Of a stretch of DNA of 13,710 bases, positions 6,591 through 12,600 are shown in pieces. This stretch comes from SFHK01 sp963618055 (GTDB lineage: Bacteria > Bacillota > Clostridia > Christensenellales > Aristaeellaceae), in assembly GCA_963618055.1 (NCBI GenBank), contig CAVERI010000072.1:1-13710 (forward strand). Reading direction: 5' to 3'. A program made the position numbers and the translations under genes. Each line of letters opens with the position of its first letter. The first letter of the stretch is position 1. A model generated the notes under the pieces. That model had not been told where the DNA came from. It searched no databases and saw nothing but the letters and a program-made list of their open reading frames with translations.

Positions 6591-6684
6591 ACTTCTTGTC
6601 TTTGCCGTTGCGTCCAAACTGGATCGCAGTCAGCACAAGAGAGATAATCATGATGACTAAGTAAAGTCTTTCAAAGTCAGACAT
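6589..6684 (-). CDS. Small hydrophobic type I toxin (holin-like/Fst-like), copy 1
   Basis: A 31-residue peptide starting MSDFERLYLVIMIISLVLTA and ending in GRNGKDKK. A short acidic/polar N-terminus, a single membrane helix (about 7-22) and a basic tail are the classic layout of type I toxins (Hol_Tox, TxpA/BsrG and Fst groups), which insert in the inner leaflet of the membrane. The SD is perfect (AAGGAGGT, rc of 6691-6698, 6 bases from ATG). The leader is about 158 nt, long and structured, with a hairpin GTAAGAG/CTCTTAC (6714-6736) next to the SD, typical of toxins whose translation is held back. The convergent antisense RNA overlaps its stop codon. The protein is identical to copy 2, so purifying selection or recent duplication is at work. 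Which toxin family it belongs to is inference; the module layout is clear. Confidence 0.82.
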   Translation of the reverse strand: MSDFERLYLVIMIISLVLTAIQFGRNGKDKK

Positions 6685-6842
6685 GATCTCACCTCCTTCG
6701 CTTTTGTTACAGGGTAAGAGCCTGAACGACTCTTACGTTTCCGATTCGCATCGAAAACCGCGGACGATTGCCGCCCGCGCCCGACGTCAGAGGTGAAAAG
6801 CCAAGCGCCATCTTCTTCCTTCCTGCCGGAAGCAAGTGCTTC
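6685..6842 (-). promoter_or_regulatory. Structured 5' leader of toxin mRNA, copy 1
   Basis: About 158 nt between the predicted toxin start site (~6842) and ATG 6684. It contains a 7-bp hairpin (6714-6720 with 6730-6736, loop 9) upstream of the SD. It also holds the octamer CGCTTTTG at 6699-6706, a direct repeat of 6515-6522 in the antitoxin gene; because the RNAs run in opposite directions, the octamers are complementary. The sequence is identical in copy 2 (7135-7292). Confidence 0.65.
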
Positions 6843-6848
6843 GCGGGT

Positions 6849-6877
6849 ATTCTATCATGCTGAAAAAGATTTGTCAA
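6849..6877 (-). promoter_or_regulatory. Toxin promoter, copy 1
   Basis: On the - strand TTGACA (6877-6872), a 17-bp spacer and TAGAAT (6854-6849), with the predicted start near 6842. It has the same boxes as copy 2 but a different spacer sequence. Confidence 0.82.
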
Positions 6878-6917
6878 ACGTCATTCTCAAGGTGCTATAA
6901 AAAAGAAAAACCGGCTG

Positions 6918-6946
6918 TTGACAACCGCGGACGACGATGCTATAAT
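6918..6946 (+). promoter_or_regulatory. Antitoxin RNA promoter, copy 2
   Basis: TTGACA (6918-6923), a 17-bp spacer and TATAAT (6941-6946), with the predicted start near 6952. The inverted repeat seen around the -35 of copy 1 is imperfect here (GTT-GAC-AAC core kept, outer arms broken). Confidence 0.87.
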
Positions 6947-6951
6947 AACGA

Positions 6952-7040
6952 CAGGAAGGGATGACGCTTTTGGAAGGGCTCTCCCCTCTGTGAGTTGAGA
7001 AGCCGCCTACCAGTTAGCGCTGGATGGCGGCTTGTGTTTT
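6952..7040 (+). ncRNA. Antisense antitoxin RNA, copy 2 (type I TA, par/RatA-like)
   Basis: Same design as copy 1: about 88 nt, octamer CGCTTTTG at 6965-6972, a variable 29-nt block (6973-7001) holding a small hairpin AGGG-CTCTC-CCCT, then the identical terminal hairpin (7002-7031) and U-rich tail (7032-7040). The variable block keeps a purine/pyrimidine stem with changed bases (GGAG/CTCC in copy 1, AGGG/CCCT here), which points to conserved structure with different sequence. Confidence 0.72.
7002..7040 (+). terminator. Terminator hairpin of antitoxin RNA, copy 2
   Basis: Identical in sequence to 6552-6590. On the - strand the stem is followed by TTCTCAACT, somewhat more U-rich than in copy 1, so weak termination of the toxin mRNA is possible here. 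Confidence 0.65.
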
Positions 7041-7134
7041 ACTTCTTGTCTTTGCCGTTGCGTCCAAACTGGATCGCAGTCAGCACAAGAGAGATAATCA
7101 TGATGACTAAGTAAAGTCTTTCAAAGTCAGACAT
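7039..7134 (-). CDS. Small hydrophobic type I toxin (holin-like/Fst-like), copy 2
   Basis: A 31-residue peptide identical to copy 1 at the DNA level: polar start MSDFE, membrane helix about 7-22, basic tail NGKDKK. The SD AAGGAGGT is the rc of 7141-7148. Its promoter (7299-7327) lies across the stop codon of the Nudix gene on the same strand, with no terminator between them, so read-through from the Nudix gene could also reach it. The convergent antitoxin RNA 6952-7040 overlaps the stop codon. Expected role: membrane depolarisation when not repressed; a stability or stress function is inference from the family. Confidence 0.82.
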   Translation of the reverse strand: MSDFERLYLVIMIISLVLTAIQFGRNGKDKK

Positions 7135-7292
7135 GATCTCACCTCCTTCGCTTTTGTTACAGGGTAAGAGCCTGAACGACTCTTACGTTTCCGATTCGCA
7201 TCGAAAACCGCGGACGATTGCCGCCCGCGCCCGACGTCAGAGGTGAAAAGCCAAGCGCCATCTTCTTCCTTCCTGCCGGAAGCAAGTGCTTC
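7135..7292 (-). promoter_or_regulatory. Structured 5' leader of toxin mRNA, copy 2
   Basis: Identical to the copy 1 leader. The hairpin arms lie at 7164-7170 and 7180-7186. The octamer CGCTTTTG (+ strand) at 7149-7156 lies directly upstream of the SD and is a direct repeat of 6965-6972 in the antitoxin gene. Confidence 0.65.
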
Positions 7293-7298
7293 GCGGGT

Positions 7299-7327
7299 AT
7301 TCTATCATGCCGGGCAGGATTTGTCAA
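7299..7327 (-). promoter_or_regulatory. Toxin promoter, copy 2, overlapping the Nudix stop codon
   Basis: TTGACA (7327-7322), a 17-bp spacer and TAGAAT (7304-7299) on the - strand. The TGA stop of the Nudix gene (7326-7324) is part of this -35 box. Confidence 0.82.
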
Positions 7328-7788
7328 ACCGCGTTTCCCTCAAGGTTCGCGCCGACGAGCGCGTCGCCGTGATAGCACAGCTCCAAATGGAAAAACGGCC
7401 GCCCCTCGGCGAGCAGGCGCAGGAACACGCGGTCGCCCTCCCATGTGGGCAGCGACGGCACGTCCGCCTTTGGCACCCATTCCAGCACGCCCTCGTCGCA
7501 ATCGTGCATTTCTCCCTGAAAATCGTCGCAGGTGAATAAATGCATCTCTTCGGAGGGCGCGGTGTCGGAGATAAATGTTACAATTCCGCGATAATTGATA
7601 CAGCCCATGACATATCCGGTTTCCTCGGTTACCTCGCGCCGGGCGCACTCCTCGGCGGTTTCACCGGGCTCAAGCCTGCCGCCCACGCCGATCCACTTGT
7701 CGTGGTTCACGTCGTTTTTCTTGCGAACGCGGTGCAGCATCAGGTATTTTCCGGCTCTTTCAAGGTAAATCAGCGTCGATTTCAGCAT
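7324..7788 (-). CDS. Nudix hydrolase, MutT/8-oxo-dGTP diphosphatase type
   Basis: A 154-aa cytoplasmic nucleotide pyrophosphohydrolase; members of this group clean oxidised nucleotides from the pool. The Nudix box is complete at 37-59: G-x5-E-x7-REV-x-EE-x-G-Y, all catalytic Glu present. N-terminal strands (TLIYLERAGKYLMLHR) and the GVGGRLEPGE stretch before the box fit the small MutT-like proteins of Bacillota, and length is normal. The start is ATG 7788: GGGAGGG lies 6 bases upstream (rc of 7795-7800) and a promoter ends 14 bases before it. A longer in-frame extension to 8061 would begin upstream of that promoter. The C-terminal codons overlap the -35 box of the downstream toxin gene. The exact substrate cannot be told from sequence. 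Confidence 0.92.
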   Translation of the reverse strand: MLKSTLIYLERAGKYLMLHRVRKKNDVNHDKWIGVGGRLEPGETAEECARREVTEETGYVMGCINYRGIVTFISDTAPSEEMHLFTCDDFQGEMHDCDEGVLEWVPKADVPSLPTWEGDRVFLRLLAEGRPFFHLELCYHGDALVGANLEGNAV

Positions 7789-7808
7789 ATTTATCCCTCC
7801 CTGCCGGT

Positions 7809-7838
7809 ATTGTAGCACCGCCCCCTTCTCTCTGTCAA
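7809..7838 (-). promoter_or_regulatory. Nudix gene promoter
   Basis: On the - strand TTGACA (7838-7833), an 18-bp spacer and TACAAT (7814-7809). The start near 7802 leaves a very short leader that is mostly the SD, and this fixes the start codon at 7788. Confidence 0.78.
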
Positions 7839-7902
7839 TATGCCATGGACGCTTGCGGCAATTTTGCGAAAACCGTATAAAATCCGGAACAAATACCCCT
7901 GA

Positions 7903-7920
7903 TGTAACCGATATGTAACC
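7903..7920 (+). promoter_or_regulatory. Paired TGTAACC direct repeat, distal
   Basis: TGTAACC at 7903-7909 and 7914-7920, 11 bp apart (one helical turn), the spacing typical of tandem half-sites for OmpR/PhoB-type response regulators. It lies about 90 bp upstream of the Nudix promoter and about 340 bp upstream of the secreted-protein gene. The regulator is unknown. Confidence 0.35.
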
Positions 7921-8161
7921 TCGTTCGCCCGAACCGTCTCCCCCGAAAAAACGCAGAAAAGGCGCAAAAACTGGCAGAAAAGCCGCGAAATGCCGCTTTT
8001 TGAGCCGCGCGAAAAGCTTCTGAACGCAACGAAAATACATACTTTTGCAACATAATTGCATAATCGTAAGAAACGGCTGTATATAAGCCTTTTCAGAAAT
8101 ACTTTCGCAATGTATTTGATGATATTGTTAAATTTTGGAAACCTGCCCGTTGAAGCCCATA

Positions 8162-8195
8162 TGTAACCGCCCGTGTAACCCCCTTACGTTAAAAT
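8162..8195 (+). promoter_or_regulatory. Paired TGTAACC motif with -10 box, possible activated promoter
   Basis: TGTAACC at 8162-8168 and 8174-8180 (12-bp period), followed by TAAAAT (8190-8195) as a possible -10. No -35 hexamer is visible where one should be; the repeat pair occupies that place, as in activator-dependent promoters. It would drive the secreted-protein gene at 8246. Confidence 0.4.
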
Positions 8196-8245
8196 AGGGC
8201 CATACAACTATGGAGTAATCCGCAAATAACAGGGAGGGATGAAAC

Positions 8246-8686
8246 TTGAAAAAGTGGTTGTCGATACTCATGGCACTGGTACTGATTCTCGGCATGGCCA
8301 CCATGGCGCTGGCCGAGGAAACAGCTCCCGCGGAAGCACCTTATAATAAGGAAGAAACTCTGTCGGAAGAGCCGGACCCCAAGGCCGTTCTGCTGTCTGA
8401 AATTCAGGACGCGCTGAATCCCGACCGCTCGATTCAACTGTTCGCCCGCTGGGACGGCGACGAGCTGTTCATCGGCGACGAGGTTCGCCTCAGGGTTGAG
8501 CTGAAGGGCTACGACGGCGTAACCTACACCCTCGCGTGGCAGTACAACACCGACCCCTCAAACCCCAAGTGCAAGTGGAAGACCTACGCCAGCGGCACGG
8601 ACAAGATTCTCACCTTCACGCTGGACGAAACCAACTGCGCGTACTACTGGCGCGTGCTGGTGCAAATCACCGGCGTCAAGCGCTGA
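8246..8686 (+). CDS. Small secreted protein with Ig-like domain (paralogue of next gene)
   Basis: A 146-aa exported protein. The start is TTG 8246, set by GGGAGGG 7 bases upstream; an ATG at 8239 is in another frame and touches the SD. The signal peptide has a KKW start, hydrophobic core 5-19 and an A-L-A cleavage site at 21-23. After an acidic linker, residues about 48-146 form a single beta-rich domain: RSIQLFARWDGDELFIGDEV, then YTLAWQYN, and a C-terminal YYWRVLVQITG. It closely resembles the C-terminal domain of the next gene (GDSLTFGDSV, YALQWQSS, NYWRVAVTITG), so the two are paralogues. The W-Q core and ending fit bacterial Ig-like folds; that is inference. No sortase motif is present, so it may be released or bind to the larger protein downstream. 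Confidence 0.8.
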   Translation: MKKWLSILMALVLILGMATMALAEETAPAEAPYNKEETLSEEPDPKAVLLSEIQDALNPDRSIQLFARWDGDELFIGDEVRLRVELKGYDGVTYTLAWQYNTDPSNPKCKWKTYASGTDKILTFTLDETNCAYYWRVLVQITGVKR

Positions 8687-8742
8687 TTCCCCACAGCGAG
8701 AATCGACCGACCGTTTGCAGCAAAGATTGGAGGATATGATTC

Positions 8743-9477
8743 ATGAAGAACTCCGCAAAGCTCCTGTCCCTCGTTCTTACGCTCGCGCTGGCGCTGGCGC
8801 TGCTCGCGCCCGCCACGGCGGAGACCTACGTCACCGAGTCGAGCAACATCTGCCATTTCAGCGACGTGAAGCGCCGCGAGACCGCCGAACCCGCCGAGGC
8901 GGAAGCCGCCAAGGAAGAAGTGACTGAACCCGCCGAGGAGCCCGCCGAGGAACCCGCCGAGGAACCCGCCGAGGAGTCCGTCGAGCAACCTGCCGAGGAA
9001 CCCGCCGAGGAACCCGCCGAGGAGCCCGTCGAGGAACCCGCCGAGGAACCCGTTGAGGAACCCGTTGAGGAACCCGCCGAGGATCCTGTCGAGGAACCCG
9101 CCGAGGAAGCCGACGCGAACGAGCTTCCCGCGAACGCCCGCCTGATGGCGCTGGTGGAGGACGAGCTGAACGCCGAGCGCTCCGTTTCCGTCTATGTCGT
9201 ATACGACGGCGACTCGCTCACCTTCGGCGATTCGGTCACGTTCATCGCCGTGCTGAACGGCTACGAGAACACCACCTACGCTCTCCAGTGGCAGTCCAGC
9301 CCGGATGACCGGCATTGGACGAACGTGGCCGGCCAGACCGCCGAGTCCTTCACCCTCACCATCACCGAGGAGAACTACACCAATTACTGGCGCGTGGCCG
9401 TCACCATCACCGGCGTCATCGTGCCGGATGACGTAGTCGCCGCCGCCAACGCGGAAACCGCCGCCAACGCGCAATAA
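8743..9477 (+). CDS. Secreted protein with (EEPA)n linker and Ig-like domain
   Basis: A 244-aa exported protein starting at ATG 8743 with GGAGG 9 bases upstream. The signal peptide has core LLSLVLTLALALALLAP and an A-T-A site at 24-26. Residues about 61-120 are 15 tandem four-residue units, mostly EEPA or EEPV, a highly acidic, extended, proline-rich rod of the kind used as a wall-spanning stalk. The C-terminal ~105 residues hold an Ig-like domain paralogous to that of the gene before. The protein ends AANAETAANAQ, with no LPxTG or membrane anchor. It lies 56 bases after the preceding gene, so the two are probably co-transcribed, and a terminator follows. Function is unknown; the link to the adhesin-like gene downstream suggests an envelope role. 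Confidence 0.82.
   Translation: MKNSAKLLSLVLTLALALALLAPATAETYVTESSNICHFSDVKRRETAEPAEAEAAKEEVTEPAEEPAEEPAEEPAEESVEQPAEEPAEEPAEEPVEEPAEEPVEEPVEEPAEDPVEEPAEEADANELPANARLMALVEDELNAERSVSVYVVYDGDSLTFGDSVTFIAVLNGYENTTYALQWQSSPDDRHWTNVAGQTAESFTLTITEENYTNYWRVAVTITGVIVPDDVVAAANAETAANAQ
8923..9102 (+). repeat. In-frame 12-bp minisatellite, 15 units
   Basis: Exactly 180 bp as 15 units of 12 bp, consensus GAGGAACCCGCC (EEPA) with GTC/GTT variants (EEPV). Because the unit is a multiple of 3, slippage changes stalk length without frameshift, so copy number probably varies among strains and may be mis-assembled from short reads. Confidence 0.93.
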
Positions 9478-9480
9478 AAC

Positions 9481-9514
9481 AAAAGCTCGAGTCCTCAAAA
9501 AGGTCTCGACTTTT
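9481..9514 (+). terminator. Hairpin terminator after the secreted-protein pair
   Basis: AAAAG (9481-9485) and TCGAG (9487-9491) pair with CTCGA (9505-9509) and CTTTT (9510-9514), with one bulged C; loop of 13 bases and a short T-run. It lies 4 bases after the stop codon. Confidence 0.65.
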
Positions 9515-9534
9515 CCGCGTAAATGTGTTATCAT
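9506..9534 (+). promoter_or_regulatory. Possible promoter for the large repeat protein
   Basis: TCGACT (9506-9511), a 17-bp spacer and TATCAT (9529-9534). The match to consensus is moderate, and the -35 overlaps the 3' arm of the terminator. It would give a leader of about 65 nt. Confidence 0.35.
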
Positions 9535-9550
9535 TTAACCAGTAATTTCC

Positions 9551-9568
9551 ATCGGCTGCCGAGCCGAT
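9551..9568 (+). other. Leader hairpin before the large repeat protein
   Basis: ATCGGCT (9551-9557) and AGCCGAT (9562-9568) form a perfect 7-bp stem with loop GCCG, in the predicted 5' leader about 21 bases before the GGGGGAGG SD. There is no T-run, so it is not a terminator; it may stabilise the mRNA or be a protein-binding element. It matches no riboswitch class I know. Confidence 0.4.
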
Positions 9569-9606
9569 CACCTCAAGCAAGTAGTTCAAGGGGGAGGAAA
9601 TCTTCT

Positions 9607-12600
9607 ATGAAAACCAAGCTTCGCAAGCTGCTCGCAATGCTGATGACGCTTGCCATGTTCATCAGCAGCGTGCCCACGACCGCGCTCGCCGCGGTTGTGC
9701 CCGCGAACAGCCAGACGACCAGCTCCAGCTTTACGCTGAAAAGCGTAGTGAAGCCTGAAGCGACGCATACCTACATCTTCATGAATGGCGACACGGAGTA
9801 TTCCCGCCAGATTCTGAAGAACGGCCAGACGCTCAACAACCCCGGCACGCCGGAGGGCAGCGCGAATCAGGAGTTCGTCGGCTGGTATGACGCGCCCACC
9901 GGCGGCAGCGCGCTCACCGACTTCGACGTCATCACCGTGACCGAATCGAAGACGCTTACCTATTACGCCCGCTTCGAGCAGGTGTATTACGTATACTTCC
10001 TCACGGTCAACGGCAACATTCACGCCACCGAGAAGGCCACCGCCGCCGGCGGCTACAAGGTCTCTCTCGACGCCGCCAACACCTATGAGCCGAAGGACGC
10101 GAAGCTGACCGGCTGGGTGCTGGAGGGCACGCAGACCGCCTTCACCGCCAATACCGTCGTGAACGCGGACACCCGCGTGACCCCCGTCACCGTGCCCGCC
10201 TACTTCGTCACCTTCAACACCATGGGCGGCACCGGCGTGCCCTCCCAGTATCTGACGGAGGGCGAAACCATCAATCTGAACGATTCCACCTTCAAGCCCA
10301 CCAAGACCGGCTATACCTTCGGCGGCTGGAGGAACGAGGCGGGCAACATCGTCAGCGGCACCTTCGCGCCCACCGGCAGCACCACCCTCACCGCCGTGTG
10401 GAATCCGGTGCAGGTGAAATACACCGTCGTCTACTGGGGCGAGAACGCGGACGATACGGACTACTCCCCCCTTGCGACGGCCGTTAAGACCGCCGCGACG
10501 GGCACGCAGCTGACGCTGACCTCCAGCACCGGCGCGCTGCCCACCTCCGTAACCGACCGCAGCTATTTCACCTTTGAAAAATCCGACACCGTGACCATTG
10601 CGGCGGACGGCTCCTCGGTGCTGAACGTGTACTTCANNNNNNNNNNNNNNNNNNNNNNNNNNNNNNNNNNNNNNNNNNNNNNNNNNNNNNNNNNNNNNNN
10701 NNNNNNNNNNNNNNNNNNNNNNNNNNNNNNNNNNNNNNNNNNNNNNNNNNNNNNNNNNNNNNNNNNNNNNNNNNNNNNNNNNNNNNNNNNNNNNNNNNNN
10801 NNNNNNNNNNNNNNNNNNNNNNNNNNNNNNNNNNNNNNNNNNNNNNNNNNNNNNNNNNNNNNNNNNNNNNNNNNNNNNNNNNNNNNNNNNNNNNNNNNNN
10901 NNNNNNNNNNNNNNNNNNNNNNNNNNNNNNNNNNNNNNNNNNNNNNNNNNNNNNNNNNNNNNNNNNNNNNNNNNNNNNNNNNNNNNNNNNNNNNNNNNNN
11001 NNNNNNNNNNNNNNNNNNNNNNNNNNNNNNNNNNNNNNNNNNNNNNNNNNNNNNNNNNNNNNNNNNNNNNNNNNNNNNNNNNNNNNNNNNNNNNNNNNNN
11101 NNNNNNNNNNNNNNNNNNNNNNNNNNNNNNNNNNNNNNNNNNNNNNNNNNNNNNNNNNNNNNNNNNNNNNNNNNNNNNNNNNNNNNNNNNNNNNNNNNNN
11201 NNNNNNNNNNNNNNNNNNNNNNNNNNNNNNNNNNNNNNNNNNNNNNNNNNNNNNNNNNNNNNNNNNNNNNNNNNNNNNNNNNNNNNNNNNNNNNNNNNNN
11301 NNNNNNNNNNNNNNNNNNNNNNNNNNNNNNNNNNNNNNNNNNNNNNNNNNNNNNNNNNNNNNNNNNNNNNNNNNNNNNNNNNNNNNNNNNNNNNNNNNNN
11401 NACATCAAGATTGAGGTGGAGGGCAACGGCTTTGACGCGAGCGAAACCGTGCCCGCAGGCACCCGGCTTGTGGATACGGACGTGTATTCGGACGCGAACA
11501 CCTATATCGCCGAGAAGGGTCTGACCCTGCTCAAGTGGGTAAACGTGGACTCCGGCGAGCGCATCGACCCCAACACCGAGCTGCACGCGGACATCAAAAT
11601 TAAGCCCATCTTCGTGGGAACCACCTACAAGGTAACCTATAAGGCGGGCGAAGGCACGGGCGTCGATGTGGTCGACGACAGCGGCTACGGCCCCGATACC
11701 AAGGCCAAGGTGCAGGCCTGCGCCTTCACCGCGCCCGCTAAGCAGGTCTTCTCGCACTGGGAGGACGCGAACGGCAGCAAATACTACCCCGGCAGCTACG
11801 TTGACCTGAAGAGCGACGACGTAACCCTGACCGCCAAATACGTGCCCATCGAGGACACCGTCAGCGTGACCTACCACGCCAACGGCGGCACGGGCGAAGA
11901 CAAGACCGTCAATTCGCTTCTGAACAACCAGACCATCACCCTGCTGACCGCCGCCGAGTCCGGCTTCAGCAAGGCAGGCTATACCCTCACTGGCTGGAAT
12001 ACCTCCGCCGGCGGCGAGGGCACATCCTTCACCCCGGGCGAGGAAGCGCAGGTTGACAACACCGGCAGCAACGACCTCTACGCCGTCTGGACGGCGAACG
12101 AGGACACCAAGTACACCGTCGAGTTCTACTATCAGAACGCAGACGGCAGCTACACGCTCGACCACAGCGACGAGCGTCAGGGCACCACGGACACGACCGT
12201 TTCCGTTACCGAAGCCGATAAGGCGGCCAAGGAAGATAACAAGTACGTGTTCGAAGCGGATAACGAGAACAACGTGCTGTCCGGCACGGTCGCCGGCGCG
12301 GGCACGCTGGTGCTGAAGCTGTACTTCAAGCTCAACACCGCGAGCTACACCATCCATCATTACCTGAACGGCTCCACCGTTAAGGTAGCGGACGACCAGA
12401 CCGGCGTAAAGACCATCGGCGAAACCCTGACGGCGGACAAGAGCGCAGACCTGTATACGGCCTACGCAAACGCCTCTGTGGCCAGCTATTCCCCCAAGCA
12501 GACCATCGAGATCGTGGCGGACGAATCCAAGAACGTCATCACGGTCTATTACACCCTGCCCCTGACCATCACCGCCAAGGACAACAAGGGCATCGAGTAT

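Larger units (their letters stand above)
6456..6878. repeat. Tandem type I toxin-antitoxin module, copy 1
   Basis: First of two direct repeats with an exact offset of 450 bp. It contains the antitoxin promoter, the antitoxin RNA, a convergent toxin gene, its ~158-nt leader and the toxin promoter. Bases 6552-6860 are identical to 7002-7310 (309 bp, no mismatch). Differences cluster at 6523-6551 (13 of 29 positions) and in the toxin promoter spacer (5 of the 10 bases 6861-6870). Confidence 0.95.
6906..7328. repeat. Tandem type I toxin-antitoxin module, copy 2
   Basis: Second direct repeat, adjoining the Nudix gene. Its right end overlaps the Nudix stop codon, and a similar CTCAAGGT stretch follows copy 1 (from about 6889). 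This suggests copy 2 is the parental locus and copy 1 the duplicate that carried a scrap of the Nudix 3' end. Confidence 0.95.
7839..8245. other. Intergenic region, AT-richer, no gene supported
   Basis: About 400 bases between the Nudix promoter and the first secreted-protein gene. Frames here have no SD and unlikely composition. Visible signals are two pairs of TGTAACC motifs and a possible -10 near 8190. I see nothing else that I can support. Confidence 0.6.

Noticed and set aside
6456..7328. Direct repeats as insertion sequence or CRISPR-like array
   Set aside because: There is no transposase, no terminal inverted repeats or target duplication, and only two long units containing defined promoters and a gene. 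The toxin-antitoxin reading explains the structure.
7218..7535. 105- and 98-codon + strand frames across the toxin leader and Nudix 3' end
   Set aside because: They overlap the Nudix gene and the toxin promoter on the other strand, and have no SD.
7789..8061. N-terminal extension of the Nudix hydrolase to 8061
   Set aside because: The promoter TTGACA-18-TACAAT (7838-7809) and an SD directly before ATG 7788 show that translation starts there; the extension is not Nudix-like.
9551..9568. Leader hairpin as c-di-GMP or other riboswitch
   Set aside because: A lone 7-bp stem without conserved aptamer motifs; reported only as a hairpin.
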